Shown: in pieces, positions 34,493 to 43,978 of the stretch | How positions within the stretch are numbered: the stretch's first letter is position 1 | Layout: the number at the start of each line of letters is the position of its first letter | NCBI RefSeq assembly: GCF_022810305.1 | Contig: NZ_JALGQH010000005.1 | Span: forward strand, 124,001-188,000 | Direction of reading: 5' to 3' | Length of the DNA stretch: 64,000 nucleotides | DNA from: Rhodococcus sp. ARC_M6 | Lineage (GTDB): Bacteria; Actinomycetota; Actinomycetes; Mycobacteriales; Mycobacteriaceae | Position numbers and translations under genes: made by a program | The notes under the pieces: generated by a model | Databases searched by the model: none | What the model saw: only the letters and a program-made list of their open reading frames with translations | Told to the model about the DNA's origin: nothing

Positions 34493-35245
34493 CTAAAGCA
34501 GGCTGATTTGCTCTCCGGCACGGTCGACGTCCGGCTCGATCAACGCGCGTCCGTTGTTCTTGACGCTGTTGACCAGGGGCCGGACTCGATCGATCTCGAT
34601 TCCGGAAAACAGATCGGGAATCGGTTCGAGTAGCGCCGGGTCTGCGCCGTGATCCGGGTCGAGCCACGCTTCCCAGCGATCACGCGGCAGTGCCAGCGGC
34701 ATCCGGTCGTGGACCTGTTCGAGGTGGCCGAGCGAATCGACGGTGACAATCGAGCAGCTCAGGACCGGATCCGCATTCTCGGCGGCCGGATTCCGCCACG
34801 CCGACCACACACCGGCCATGAACAGCCTCGATCCGTCACCCGGATGCATGTAGTACGGAATCTTCGAGACCTTCTTGCCGCCCTGCGGTTCGGTCTGCCA
34901 CTCGTACCAACCGTCCATCGGAACGAGGCATCGTTTGTATGTGAATGCCGTCCGAAAAGCCGGCTTCTCGGCCAGTGAATCCGCCCGAGCGTTGAACAGC
35001 ACCGGCCCCTTGCCGAGTTCCTTGGTCCAGGACGGCACCAATCCCCACCGCATCTGCCGGATCCGCTTGACCGCATCACTGTCGGGATTATCCCGGTCAT
35101 GACGCTCGACGACGGTCAGTACCTTGGTTGTGGGGGCGACATTGAAGTCCGCCGACGCCTCCGACAAATGGTCCGTCTCGTCGAGCGCATCGAGTTCGAT
35201 CGCCAAGCTCGCCGGGTCCGCTGTGGTCGCATACCTTCCGCACAT
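34493..35245 (-). CDS. SRAP-domain protein (HMCES/YedK family)
   Basis: A 250-residue SOS-response-associated peptidase-family protein. Cys2 of MCGRY is the residue that crosslinks to abasic sites in single-stranded DNA. Other conserved parts are NARADSL near residue 90, GWYEW near residue 115 and HDRMPLAL near residue 180. The family forms stable DNA-protein crosslinks to shield abasic sites. The frame is open 203 codons further upstream, but ATG 35245 is fixed because Cys2 must follow the start. It is divergent from aroA, as Rv3226c-Rv3227. Confidence 0.93.
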   Translation of the reverse strand: MCGRYATTADPASLAIELDALDETDHLSEASADFNVAPTTKVLTVVERHDRDNPDSDAVKRIRQMRWGLVPSWTKELGKGPVLFNARADSLAEKPAFRTAFTYKRCLVPMDGWYEWQTEPQGGKKVSKIPYYMHPGDGSRLFMAGVWSAWRNPAAENADPVLSCSIVTVDSLGHLEQVHDRMPLALPRDRWEAWLDPDHGADPALLEPIPDLFSGIEIDRVRPLVNSVKNNGRALIEPDVDRAGEQISLL

Positions 35246-35294
35246 GACACCCAGAGTGGCACGGTTTCGACCATTCCCCCACTGATAAGAGAAG

Positions 35295-36602
35295 ATGGAC
35301 CCTGTGAGTCTGAGTCTGTGGAGCGCCCCTCTAGCCCAAACACCGATCGACGCAGTGGTAACGCTGCCGGGATCGAAGTCCATCACCAATCGAGCCCTGA
35401 TTCTGGCAGCTCTGGCGGACGGTCCGTCCACGCTCACCGGTGCTCTCCGCAGCCGCGATGCAGACCTCATGATCGCAGCGCTGCGTGATCTCGGTATCGG
35501 CATCGAAGAAGCCGGCAACCCCAGCACTCTGCGCATCACTCCCGGACCCCTCCGCGGCGGAGACGTCGACTGTGGGCTTGCCGGTACCGTCATGCGTTTC
35601 CTCCCGCCCCTGGCCGCAATGGCCGACGGCGTCGTTCGCTTCGACGGCGACGAGCAGGCCCGCACGCGGCCGCTCGACACCATCCTCGAGGCACTTCGCG
35701 GGCTGGGCGCACAGATCGAGGGCGACGCCCTCCCCTTCACCGTGACAGGCACCGGTTCTCTGCGCGGCGGAACCGTCACGATCGACGCTTCCGGTTCCTC
35801 ACAGTTCGTCTCCGGACTACTGCTCTCGGCTGCCGCATTCGAGGAAGGTGTCACCGTTCAGCACAGCGGCAAGCCTGTCCCGTCCATGCCGCACATCGAC
35901 ATGACCACCTCGATGCTCCGCGAAGCGGGTGTGTCTGTCACGACCCCGGCTACCGGCGGCGACGCCGACACCTGGCGTGTCGAGCCCGGACCCGTGCGCG
36001 CAGTCGACTGGGCCATCGAACCCGACTTGTCCAATGCCACACCATTCCTGGCGGCCGCAGCCGTCACCGGCGGAACCGTCAGCGTGCCGCTGTGGCCGTC
36101 GTCGACCACTCAGCCCGGCGACGCGATCCGCGAGATCCTCGTCTCGATGGGAGCCGAAGTCACTCTTGCCGACGGTATCCTGACCGTGCAAGGACCGGAA
36201 ACGTTGCGCGGCATCGACATCGATCTGCACGACGTCGGAGAACTCACCCCGACCGTCGCGGCGCTCGCGGCCCTGGCCGAAGGAACTTCCCACCTCCGCG
36301 GCATCGCTCACCTGCGTGGCCACGAGACGGATCGCCTGGCTGCGCTCGCCGACGAGATCAACAAGTTGGGCGGTTCCGTCACCGAAACCGAAGACGGACT
36401 GACCATCGTTCCCGCGAAACTTCATGGTGGACAATGGCTCTCGTATGCAGACCACCGCATGGCGACGGCCGGCGCCATCATCGGCCTGGTGGTCGAGGGC
36501 GTCGAAGTGGATGACGTCGCGACAACAGCAAAAACGCTGCCGGGCTTCGAGGGCATGTGGACCGACATGCTCGATCATTCCGCACGTAAGGCAAGCTTCT
36601 GA
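35295..36602 (+). CDS. aroA: 3-phosphoshikimate 1-carboxyvinyltransferase (EPSP synthase)
   Basis: A 435-residue EPSP synthase that joins shikimate-3-phosphate with PEP in the shikimate pathway. Signatures: [19 protein letters not shown] near residues 24-42, [15 protein letters not shown] near 95-109, and FEGMWTDML at the end. ATG 35295 and GTG 35304 are both possible; AGAGAAG lies directly before the ATG and 9 nt before the GTG, which slightly favours GTG. Its TGA overlaps the CTG start proposed for rsgA. Confidence 0.96.
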   Translation: MDPVSLSLWSAPLAQTPIDAVVTLPGSKSITNRALILAALADGPSTLTGALRSRDADLMIAALRDLGIGIEEAGNPSTLRITPGPLRGGDVDCGLAGTVMRFLPPLAAMADGVVRFDGDEQARTRPLDTILEALRGLGAQIEGDALPFTVTGTGSLRGGTVTIDASGSSQFVSGLLLSAAAFEEGVTVQHSGKPVPSMPHIDMTTSMLREAGVSVTTPATGGDADTWRVEPGPVRAVDWAIEPDLSNATPFLAAAAVTGGTVSVPLWPSSTTQPGDAIREILVSMGAEVTLADGILTVQGPETLRGIDIDLHDVGELTPTVAALAALAEGTSHLRGIAHLRGHETDRLAALADEINKLGGSVTETEDGLTIVPAKLHGGQWLSYADHRMATAGAIIGLVVEGVEVDDVATTAKTLPGFEGMWTDMLDHSARKASF

Positions 36603-37588
36603 GTAAGCGGCAGTACGACGAGTCCGACGTCCGGGTCCGCCCCGGCCGCGGATCACGCCCCCGTACCAAGACTCGCCCTGAGCACCTGTCCGCCGAATCG
36701 GGGATGGTGGTCTCCAAGGACCGCGGACGCTGGGGTTGCGTCCTGGGAGGCGATCCCAACCGACTGATCGTGACGATGCGCGCCCGCGAACTGGGCCGCA
36801 CACCGATCGTCGTCGGCGATCAGGTTGACATCGTCGGCGATCTGTCCGGCAAAACCGACACTCTCGCTCGAATCATCCGGGTCTCCGAGCGCTCCACTGT
36901 GCTCCGACGCACCGCCGACGACACCGACCCCTTCGAACGCATCGTGGTCGCCAACGCCCAGCAGTTGCTGATCGTGGTGGCCCTGGCTGATCCGCCGCCG
37001 CGCACCGGCTTCGTCGAGCGCGCACTGGTCGCGGCGTACGTCGGCGGCCTGACGCCCATCGTGTGTCTGACCAAGAGCGACCTCGAACCACCGGAAGAAT
37101 TTGCCAGTACGTTTGCCGATCTCGACATCCAGGTTGTTGTTGCCGGCCGCGACGATCCGCTCGACGAGCTCACCACAATCTTGAACAACAAGCTGACGGC
37201 ACTGATCGGCCACTCAGGCGTCGGCAAATCGACGCTCGTGAATCGTCTTGTCCCCGACGCGAATCGCGCAGTCGGCATCGTCTCCGGCGTCGGCAAGGGC
37301 CGTCACACGTCGACTCAGTCGGTGGCACTCCCCCTGGCCGGTGGCGGTTGGGTGATCGACACACCGGGCATCCGCTCGTTCGGTCTCGCCCACATCTCCC
37401 CCGAGAATGTGGTGGCAGCGTTCTCCGACCTTGCCGCGCAGATCGAAGACTGCCCCCGTGGCTGCACGCACCTCGGCCCCCCGGCCGACCCCGAGTGCAA
37501 GCTCGATCTACTCGAAGGAAAATCCGCCCGGCGAGTTATCGCCGTACGCCAACTCCTCGAGGCGATCAAGTCCAACGACCAATACTGA
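36599..37588 (+). CDS. rsgA: Ribosome small subunit-dependent GTPase RsgA
   Basis: A 329-residue circularly permuted GTPase that helps 30S maturation. After an N-terminal OB-fold ([17 protein letters not shown]) come the permuted motifs: G4 CLTKSDL near residue 160, G1 [12 protein letters not shown] near 205, G3 DTPGIRSFG near 255, then Cys-rich zinc part [17 protein letters not shown]. The first in-frame ATG/GTG (36704) would cut off the conserved start [20 protein letters not shown]. The codon that restores it is CTG 36599, overlapping the aroA stop as CTGA with AAGG 7 nt upstream. Confidence 0.92.
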   Translation: MSKRQYDESDVRVRPGRGSRPRTKTRPEHLSAESGMVVSKDRGRWGCVLGGDPNRLIVTMRARELGRTPIVVGDQVDIVGDLSGKTDTLARIIRVSERSTVLRRTADDTDPFERIVVANAQQLLIVVALADPPPRTGFVERALVAAYVGGLTPIVCLTKSDLEPPEEFASTFADLDIQVVVAGRDDPLDELTTILNNKLTALIGHSGVGKSTLVNRLVPDANRAVGIVSGVGKGRHTSTQSVALPLAGGGWVIDTPGIRSFGLAHISPENVVAAFSDLAAQIEDCPRGCTHLGPPADPECKLDLLEGKSARRVIAVRQLLEAIKSNDQY

Positions 37589-37628
37589 AAACAGCCCGAC
37601 ACCGCCTTGTGCGGTGTCGGGCTGTTTT
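37588..37628. terminator. Bidirectional terminator between rsgA and a desaturase
   Basis: A perfect 18-bp stem (37588-37605 with 37611-37628) and 5-nt loop CTTGT, with AAAA and TTTT at its base, separates the convergent rsgA and desaturase genes. Its first base is the last base of the rsgA stop codon. Confidence 0.95.
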
Positions 37629-37647
37629 CTTCGGACTCTGAAGCGGA

Positions 37648-38889
37648 TCAGCGCAGGCCGAGCAGGCTCCGCAGCTTTCCGCCCTTACGCTTGCGGGCGA
37701 TGGCACTCTTGAGGCCACTGGCGCGGCCGGTGACCGGATCGACCGTCAACGTGGCGTTGCCCTCGAACATCAACTCCGACGCCGTTTCCGGCGCATTGTC
37801 GACGGTGTCCTTGAGGTACTTGTTGGGCAGCGAGAGCTTGGCGATGGTGCGCCATGACTTGCCGTACTGCACCAGGAACGGACCGGTGGTGTACGGCAGG
37901 TCGTACTTGTCGGTGAGCTCACGAACCTTGACCGCGATGTCCTTGTAGCGATTACTCGGCAGGTCCGGGAACAGGTGATGCTCGATCTGGTAGCTGAGGT
38001 TGCCGGACATGAAGTCCATGACCTTGCCGCCCTCGATGTTTGCGCTGCCGAGCATCTGACGCAGGTACCACTGCGCCTTCGACTCGCCGTCGATGTCTGC
38101 CTTGGTGAACTTTTCGGCACCGTCCGGGAAGTGTCCGCAGAAGATGATCGCGTTGGTCCACAGGTTACGAATGATGTTGGCGGTGAAGTTGGCACTGAGA
38201 GTGCTCTTCCACGCCGGGCCGGTCAGCGCCGGGTAGACGACGTAGTCCTTGACCAGCTGCTTGCCGATCTTCTCGCCCACCTCACGCAACTTACGACGCG
38301 TGTCCTCCATGTCGGTGCGACCCTTGGCCGCCTTGCCGAGCTCGAGGTGCTGAGCCGCGATACCCCACTCGAAGAAAAGTGCCAGGAGCGTGTTGTAGGC
38401 GATGTTGCCGGCATTGAAAGGCTTCCACCGCTGATCACGCGTGACGCGGAGCAGTCCGTATCCGACGTCGTCGTCCATGCCCAACACGTTGGTGTACTTG
38501 TGGTGCAGGAAGTTGTGCGTCTGCTTCCAGTGCGCGGACGGGCCGTTGACGTCCCATTCCCACGAGCTGGAGTGGATCTCCGGATCATTCATCCAGTCCC
38601 ACTGACCGTGCATCACGTTGTGGCCGAGTTCCATGTTCTCGATGATCTTGGCGACGCCGAGAACGCCGGCACCCAGCAACCAGGCCGGTCGCTTGCGACT
38701 GGCGAAGAGGATCGCGCGACCGCTGATCTCGAGGGAACGCTGCAACCGAATCACGTTGCGCACGTACCGCGCATCCTTCTCGCCGCGCGAATCTTCTATG
38801 TCGCGGCGGATCGCATCGAGTTCACGACCGAGCGCTTCGACATCAGCTTCGGTGAGATGCGCATATTCCTTGACATCGGCAATCGCCAT
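37648..38889 (-). CDS. Membrane fatty acid desaturase, DesA3/linoleoyl-CoA type (paralogue 1)
   Basis: A 413-residue acyl-CoA/acyl-lipid desaturase. The three di-iron His boxes are HNVMH, HNFLHH and QIEHH, with membrane-like hydrophobic stretches between. It likely introduces a cis double bond into stearoyl-type chains using the ferredoxin-type reductase encoded at 40300-41430. It is highly similar to the next gene (identical box 1 region LGHNVMHGQWDWMNDPEIHS). It has its own upstream palindromes and is separated by 123 bp from the second desaturase. Bond position is not determined. Confidence 0.93.
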   Translation of the reverse strand: MAIADVKEYAHLTEADVEALGRELDAIRRDIEDSRGEKDARYVRNVIRLQRSLEISGRAILFASRKRPAWLLGAGVLGVAKIIENMELGHNVMHGQWDWMNDPEIHSSSWEWDVNGPSAHWKQTHNFLHHKYTNVLGMDDDVGYGLLRVTRDQRWKPFNAGNIAYNTLLALFFEWGIAAQHLELGKAAKGRTDMEDTRRKLREVGEKIGKQLVKDYVVYPALTGPAWKSTLSANFTANIIRNLWTNAIIFCGHFPDGAEKFTKADIDGESKAQWYLRQMLGSANIEGGKVMDFMSGNLSYQIEHHLFPDLPSNRYKDIAVKVRELTDKYDLPYTTGPFLVQYGKSWRTIAKLSLPNKYLKDTVDNAPETASELMFEGNATLTVDPVTGRASGLKSAIARKRKGGKLRSLLGLR

Positions 38890-38957
38890 CGGAAGGCCTC
38901 CTGGCAGTAAGTTCGGCTACAACGAGCAAGTTCATATCGATCGAAATCGACACGACC

Positions 38958-38984
38958 TACTGTAGCGTAACTTACGGCACCGTA
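38958..38984. promoter_or_regulatory. Candidate operator before desaturase 1
   Basis: Two palindrome-like elements, TACTGTAGCGTA (38958-38969) and TACGGCACCGTA (38973-38984), precede the desaturase start. The second, with its flank TTACGG...CGTAGGTTA, closely matches the pair of elements at 41464-41504, suggesting one regulator acts at both. Confidence 0.65.
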
Positions 38985-39012
38985 GGTTAGGTTTTTCCCG
39001 ATGTAATCTATA

Positions 39013-40275
39013 TCACTTTTTGCGCTTGGGCATGCGAGAACGCGCCTGCGACTTCAGAGCGGTCAGCAGTCCGACACGCTTTCCCGTCACCGGATCCGTG
39101 CGTAGATCTTCGACCATTGCCATTGCCGCATCCTTGAAACCCGACTCCCGAAAGCGGAGCTCCGACGACGTCTCGGGTGCATGATCCGACGTCGCGATCA
39201 ACCACTTGTCCGGCAGCGCCAGCTTGTGAATGGTGCGCAAAGCCAACACGTACTGCTTGAACAACGAACCGGTTGTGTACGGGAGATCGAACTTCTCGCA
39301 CAGTGCCCGCATCTTCACGGCAATCTCCGGATAGCGATTGCTCGGCAAATCAGGGAAGACGTGGTGCTCGATCTGGTAACTCAGATTGCCACTCATCAAT
39401 CCCATGAGCTTGCCGGAGTTGAAGTTCGCACTGCCGAGCATCTGACGCAGGTACCACTCGTGACGGGTTTCCTGTTCGAACTCGGCAACCGTGAACTTTT
39501 CTGCACCGTCGGGGAAATGGCCGCAGAAGATCACGACATACGCCCACAGATTGCGGACCAGGTTGGCAGTCGCGTTAGCCGTAAGAGTCGACTTCCATGC
39601 CGGCCCCGTCAGCGCCGGAAACAGTATGAAGTCCTTGCCGACCTGGTGGAAGATCTTGCGCGCGAAGTCTTTGTTCGCCTGCGAGTTCAACTGCCCCTTC
39701 GCGGAGCCTTCCAACTTGGACGCCGCCGTGAGGTCATGAAGGGCGATGCCCCATTCGAACGTCGCCGCCAGAACCACGTTGGCAATAGGTTGCAGAAGGT
39801 TGATCGGCTTCCACGGCTCGTCGCGCGTCATACGCAAGATTCCGAAACCCAGATCGTCGTCCATACCGACAACGTTGGTGTACGTGTGGTGCTGATAGTT
39901 GTGGGCACGCTTCCAGTGCTCCGACGGCCCCGTCTGATCCCACTCCCACGAGCACGAGTGGATCTCCGGATCGTTCATCCAGTCCCACTGCCCGTGCATC
40001 ACGTTATGCCCGAGTTCCATGTTTTCGATGATCTTTGACAAGCTCAGCAAGGCTGTGCCGGCCAACCACGCCGGTCGGTACCGGCTCCCGAAGAGCGCCA
40101 TCCGGCCACCGAGCTCCAACGCTCGCTGGACCCGGATGACCCGACGAATATAGCGAGCGTCCCGAATTCCTCGGGAATCTTCGATATCGAGTCGAATCTG
40201 GTCAAGTTCACGCCCGAGCGCTTCGACGTCAGCTGCAGTGAGGTGCGAAAACTCTTTGATGTCGGTGATTGCCAC
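39013..40275 (-). CDS. Membrane fatty acid desaturase, DesA3 type (paralogue 2)
   Basis: A 420-residue desaturase with His boxes HNVMH, HNYQHH and QIEHH. It shares long blocks with the 413-residue paralogue downstream, so the pair arose by duplication. It carries a short extra segment near residues 190-200 (EGSAKGQLNSQAN) and a basic C-terminus (KSQARSRMPKRKK). It lies 24 bp after the ferredoxin-type reductase, as desA3 follows Rv3230c in mycobacteria, and is likely the true positional counterpart. Confidence 0.93.
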   Translation of the reverse strand: MAITDIKEFSHLTAADVEALGRELDQIRLDIEDSRGIRDARYIRRVIRVQRALELGGRMALFGSRYRPAWLAGTALLSLSKIIENMELGHNVMHGQWDWMNDPEIHSCSWEWDQTGPSEHWKRAHNYQHHTYTNVVGMDDDLGFGILRMTRDEPWKPINLLQPIANVVLAATFEWGIALHDLTAASKLEGSAKGQLNSQANKDFARKIFHQVGKDFILFPALTGPAWKSTLTANATANLVRNLWAYVVIFCGHFPDGAEKFTVAEFEQETRHEWYLRQMLGSANFNSGKLMGLMSGNLSYQIEHHVFPDLPSNRYPEIAVKMRALCEKFDLPYTTGSLFKQYVLALRTIHKLALPDKWLIATSDHAPETSSELRFRESGFKDAAMAMVEDLRTDPVTGKRVGLLTALKSQARSRMPKRKK

Positions 40276-40299
40276 CGTTGTCCTCCGGGTGCCTAGAAG

Positions 40300-41430
40300 C
40301 TATGCGTCAAGCGTACAGTCGCCCGCGGCGGCTGAGATGCACGTTTGGATTCGTTCACCTTCGACGTGCTGTTTTCCCGAACGCAGATCGATCGCATGGC
40401 CCGAAACGAGCGGTACGACGCACGTTTGGCAGATGCCCATTCTGCAACCGAAAGGCATCAACGCACCGGACTTCTCACCGGCCTCCAGCAGGGTCGTCGC
40501 ACCGTCGACTGTGATCGTCTTGCCCGACTTCTCGAACGTGACCGTTCCACCGTCGGCTTCCGCGTCGATGCGTGAGACTGCAAATCGCTCCATATGCAGG
40601 CGTTCTTCGATTCCCGCCGCTTTCCAGACATCATCGATCTCGTCGAGCAACGGCAACGGACCGCACGCCCACGTGTGGCGTTCACGCCAGTCCGGGCACA
40701 CTTGATCGAGCGAACTCAGCTTGAACTTTCCGTCGCGGCGAGTGAGCTGAACGTGGCTGACAAAATCCTCGTGCTCGGCATGGAGCGCCGTCAGTTCATC
40801 CGCGAACATGACATCGGACTCTGTCGGAGCGGAGTGAATGTGCATGACGTCAGGCAACTGCCCACGACGATTCATAGTGCGAAGCATGCCCATGACCGGC
40901 GTAATTCCACTGCCGGCGGTGATGAACAGAATCTTCTCCGGCGGCGGGTCCGGCAACGCGAAGTTGCCCGACGGCGTTGCGAGACGGACGATCGTGCCCG
41001 ACGGGACAGCGCCGCCGACGAGGTGACTCGACAGGAATCCCTCGGGCATCGCCTTGACCGCGATGGAGATCTTCTTGTTTTCCCAGTTGGGCGGGGACGT
41101 CAGAGAGTACGAACGCCAGTGCCAGCGGCCGTCGACATGCAAGCCGATACCGATGTACTGGCCCGGCTGGTAATTGAAGTCGAATCCCCAACCCGGCTTG
41201 ATCACGATGGTTGCCGAATCCTGGGTTTCCGGGCGCACCTCGACGATGCGGCCGCGCAATTCTCGGGCCGACCACAGCGGATTTGCCAGGTGAAGGTAAT
41301 CATCAGGCAGGAGAGGCGTCGTCAACCGCGCCGCTGCACCACGCAGCAGATTGAGCTTCGACCGCGCTGCCGGAACTACCGACGCTGCCGGTGCCTCGAT
41401 CCAGTCCTTCAGACCCATCAGACCTGCCAC
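40300..41430 (-). CDS. Ferredoxin-type flavin reductase, desaturase electron donor (Rv3230c-type)
   Basis: A 376-residue fusion: an FAD-binding ferredoxin reductase region (YSLTSPPN near residue 120), an NAD(P)H domain ([19 protein letters not shown]), and a C-terminal plant-type [2Fe-2S] ferredoxin with CRMGICQTC and a fourth Cys in [10 protein letters not shown]. In mycobacteria such a reductase passes electrons from NADPH to DesA3. It heads a likely operon with the 39013-40275 desaturase, preceded by two palindromic operator-like sites. Confidence 0.92.
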   Translation of the reverse strand: MAGLMGLKDWIEAPAASVVPAARSKLNLLRGAAARLTTPLLPDDYLHLANPLWSARELRGRIVEVRPETQDSATIVIKPGWGFDFNYQPGQYIGIGLHVDGRWHWRSYSLTSPPNWENKKISIAVKAMPEGFLSSHLVGGAVPSGTIVRLATPSGNFALPDPPPEKILFITAGSGITPVMGMLRTMNRRGQLPDVMHIHSAPTESDVMFADELTALHAEHEDFVSHVQLTRRDGKFKLSSLDQVCPDWRERHTWACGPLPLLDEIDDVWKAAGIEERLHMERFAVSRIDAEADGGTVTFEKSGKTITVDGATTLLEAGEKSGALMPFGCRMGICQTCVVPLVSGHAIDLRSGKQHVEGERIQTCISAAAGDCTLDA

Positions 41431-41461
41431 CTCTCACTTAGAGATCCCACCGAAATCACTG

Positions 41462-41504
41462 CCTACGGTACCGTAGGTTACCAAGTTACGGTACCGTAGG
41501 TTAC
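41462..41504. promoter_or_regulatory. Twin palindromic operators before the desaturase-reductase operon
   Basis: An 18-bp unit TACGGTACCGTAGGTTAC is repeated at 41464-41481 and 41487-41504, period 23 bp. The first lies in a perfect 16-bp palindrome (CCTACGGTACCGTAGG, 41462-41477); the second has a perfect 12-bp core (41487-41498). TetR-type repressors of fatty acid genes bind such elements; the regulator is not known. Confidence 0.8.
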
Positions 41505-41520
41505 TCCAAAGTAGTAAATT

Positions 41521-42015
41521 TCAGAGCAGGTCGAGCAAGAACGGCAGTTCCTGCACCGCATACCACGCTAATTCGTGGTCCTCCGCGTCGCCGAGAGTGA
41601 ACTCGGCATCGGCGTCGCCGAGATCCGCCGCATCGACGATCCCGGCAGCGCGCTCGATGTCCGGTTCGGCCTGGGCGAGGTCCACGTGAACCGATGCCAC
41701 CTGCGCCATCGTGACCGGACCAGCCAACCGCACCACCGCGTCGTCGAGATCCGGACGCAACTTCACATCATCGACGTCAGCCGCAACCACCGCTCGGCGG
41801 AACGTCACGTCCCCCTCGGTGCCGGCGATCAAACGCAACGACGCTCGCGCCGCCTCACCCATCGCAACCTCGGCCAACTCGTCGTCGTCACCCGCCGCAT
41901 AGGCCTCACGCAGCGCCGGAGTGACAGCAAACGCAGTTCGACTCATCGGGTCGAACTCCTGATCGGCCACCAACCGCTGCAAGATTTCCACGGTTGCCGG
42001 TACGTACACCCTCAT
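41521..42015 (-). CDS. DUF6912-family protein (Rv3231c-type)
   Basis: A 164-residue protein of a conserved actinobacterial family, beginning MRVYVPATVEILQRL. It has no membrane segment and is rich in Asp/Glu/Ala. It follows the WS/DGAT gene by 40 bp on the same strand. In mycobacteria the same gene lies just before the desA3 region. No function is known and no catalytic motif is visible. Confidence 0.72.
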   Translation of the reverse strand: MRVYVPATVEILQRLVADQEFDPMSRTAFAVTPALREAYAAGDDDELAEVAMGEAARASLRLIAGTEGDVTFRRAVVAADVDDVKLRPDLDDAVVRLAGPVTMAQVASVHVDLAQAEPDIERAAGIVDAADLGDADAEFTLGDAEDHELAWYAVQELPFLLDLL

Positions 42016-42055
42016 GAGACCACCTTCATCGAAAGACGACGCCGAGAAATACCAC

Positions 42056-43465
42056 TCACCGACTGGCGTCAGTCAACTCCTCGAGAGACTCGAAGATCAA
42101 CGAACGCACCACGTCGACGTCCGACATCGCGTCACGGTCGGCATTCAAACCGTAGTAGACGTTGCCGTCATAGGACGTCAGGGCAATGCTGAGTGTCTGA
42201 TTTTTCAGCAACGGCGACACCGGATACATGTCCTCCATCCGCGCTCCACCGAGGTAAAGAGGAAACTGCGGACCCGGCGCATTCGTGATCATGAGGTTGA
42301 ACATTCGCTGCGACAGATTGCCGGCCGCGCGCGAACTCATCGCGTGCAGAGTTGCCGGCGCAAACCCGGACATCCGGACCAAAGTCTGGGCCGTCACCCC
42401 CCGACCCTGACGAGCAAACGCCTCGGTCGCATGAGCAACGTGCGACAACCGGACCACCGCATTGGGTTCACCGACCGGCAAGTCGACCAAGAACGACGAC
42501 ACATGACCCGGCGCCTGCGGATCCGGCGCGTCGGGATTGTTCGGTCCGTCGGTGTACACCGACATCGGCACCATTGCGCGAACGATGCTTGCCTCGGTAA
42601 CCGGCTCGCCGCGAGAGAGCAGCCAATTCCGAAGCGCGCCAGCGATAACCGTCAGGATCACGTCGTTGATCTCGCACCCGTACTTCGCCCGGATCCGGCG
42701 ATAGTCGTCGAGCGACGTCTTGGCCACAGCCAGTCGACGGTTGCGAGAAATCGGTGCATTCAGTGGACTGCTGGGGGCCACCTGGGCAGCCGTACGCACC
42801 ACTGCCGCGACCTTCCCCAAGGCACTGACCGCCTCCGTCATCGACGTCGTCATGTCACCCAACGCCGCCCGCGCCCGGGCCACCCCTTCGCCCGGACTGG
42901 TCACCAGATCAGCGAGCGCACCGACAAGCAACTTCACATCACTCGGAGGCAGAGCAGGCATCCATAATTCCTCGGCGCCGGGCAGCCGGACCTCTTGTTG
43001 ATCGAAGAGAACCTGGCTGATCTCGAGCGCGGATTCTCCGTCGACCAGGGCGGAATGCGACTTCGTGAAAATCGCAAATCTATCGTCGGACAAGCCCTCT
43101 ACCAGGTACATCTCCCACAGCGGCCGAGTGTTGTCCAGCGGCCTGGAAATCAGCCGGGCAATCAGATCGTTCAACTGTTCTGCACTGCCGGGCTTGGGTA
43201 GCGCTGACCGGCGTACGTGATAGGTGATATCGAAATCGCGATCGTCGACCCACACGGGGCGCGCCAATCCCAGCACTACCTCATGTACCTTCTGCCGGTA
43301 CCGCGGCACCAGGCTCAGTCGCTCCTCAACCAGTCGCAACAACTCGGAATGATCGATCCCGGTCCCCGACTGACGGAAGACGCCCAGAGAACCCACGTGC
43401 ATGGGTGTGCTCCCGGCTTCGAGAAAGTAGAACGCCGCATCCTGCGTCGTCAAACGGTTCACCAT
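42056..43465 (-). CDS. WS/DGAT-family O-acyltransferase with altered active site
   Basis: A 469-residue member of the wax ester synthase/diacylglycerol acyltransferase family. It has the N-terminal block MVNRLTTQDAAFYFLEAG, then KSHSALVDGES at residues 135-145 where the catalytic motif HHxxxDG is expected, here HSxxxDG (second His is Ser138), and the C-terminal ND(V/I)ILTV and NAPGP blocks. Normally such enzymes make triacylglycerol or wax ester from acyl-CoA. ATG 43465 is chosen because homology starts there; 86 upstream in-frame codons have none. It overlaps the HAD gene by 7 bp. Confidence 0.88.
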   Translation of the reverse strand: MVNRLTTQDAAFYFLEAGSTPMHVGSLGVFRQSGTGIDHSELLRLVEERLSLVPRYRQKVHEVVLGLARPVWVDDRDFDITYHVRRSALPKPGSAEQLNDLIARLISRPLDNTRPLWEMYLVEGLSDDRFAIFTKSHSALVDGESALEISQVLFDQQEVRLPGAEELWMPALPPSDVKLLVGALADLVTSPGEGVARARAALGDMTTSMTEAVSALGKVAAVVRTAAQVAPSSPLNAPISRNRRLAVAKTSLDDYRRIRAKYGCEINDVILTVIAGALRNWLLSRGEPVTEASIVRAMVPMSVYTDGPNNPDAPDPQAPGHVSSFLVDLPVGEPNAVVRLSHVAHATEAFARQGRGVTAQTLVRMSGFAPATLHAMSSRAAGNLSQRMFNLMITNAPGPQFPLYLGGARMEDMYPVSPLLKNQTLSIALTSYDGNVYYGLNADRDAMSDVDVVRSLIFESLEELTDASR

Positions 43466-43878
43466 GGCTGCTCCAACCCGAGCAATATCGACAATTCTTC
43501 GATCGTCGTCTCGGGATCGACGTGGTGTACCCCGACCATTCCGACGGCCACAGCGCCCCGGACGTTCACGGCCAGGTCGTCGACGAACACACACACTTCG
43601 GGCGGAAGACCCAACCGCTGTGCGGCCAGACGATAGATCGCGGCATCGGGCTTGGCCATCTCTACATCGCCGGACAACACGACATCGTCGACGAGCACTC
43701 CGTCGCCGAGATCCCGCAACCACGCAGCACCCGATCCCCCGGGATCGTTGCTCACAATTCCCGTCGCGATACCCGCGCTCCGGGCACGGCGCACCAGCGC
43801 ACTCAAGCCGTCCAAATCCGACCCCGGACCGAACAGCACTCCACCCACGTCCAACAGAAGTCCCCGCACGCGATTCAC
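43459..43878 (-). CDS. HAD-superfamily hydrolase
   Basis: A 139-residue small HAD protein. Motif I is altered: LLLDVGGVLFGPGS near residues 5-18 has Asp but the usual DxDxT is DVGGV. Motif II-like SNDPGG near residue 44, the Lys in EMAKPDAAIY near residue 75 and Asp in CVFVDDLAVN near residue 96 are present. Members are phosphatases of small molecules or serve as haloacid dehalogenases. It starts at GTG 43878 and is co-transcribed with the WS/DGAT gene (7-bp overlap). Confidence 0.8.
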   Translation of the reverse strand: MNRVRGLLLDVGGVLFGPGSDLDGLSALVRRARSAGIATGIVSNDPGGSGAAWLRDLGDGVLVDDVVLSGDVEMAKPDAAIYRLAAQRLGLPPEVCVFVDDLAVNVRGAVAVGMVGVHHVDPETTIEELSILLGLEQPW

Positions 43879-43978
43879 ATTAGGTGGCCAGGGTGATCCC
43901 TGCGACAACACCGGCCGATTAGTGTCATACTTCTCACCATCGCTCGGGGGAGCGATCCATGTCTGGGGGGACAAACAG

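Noticed and set aside
34493-35854. Long (453-residue) version of the SRAP protein
   Set aside because: SRAP chemistry requires Cys2 directly after Met1, fixing the start at 35245; the upstream part overlaps aroA.
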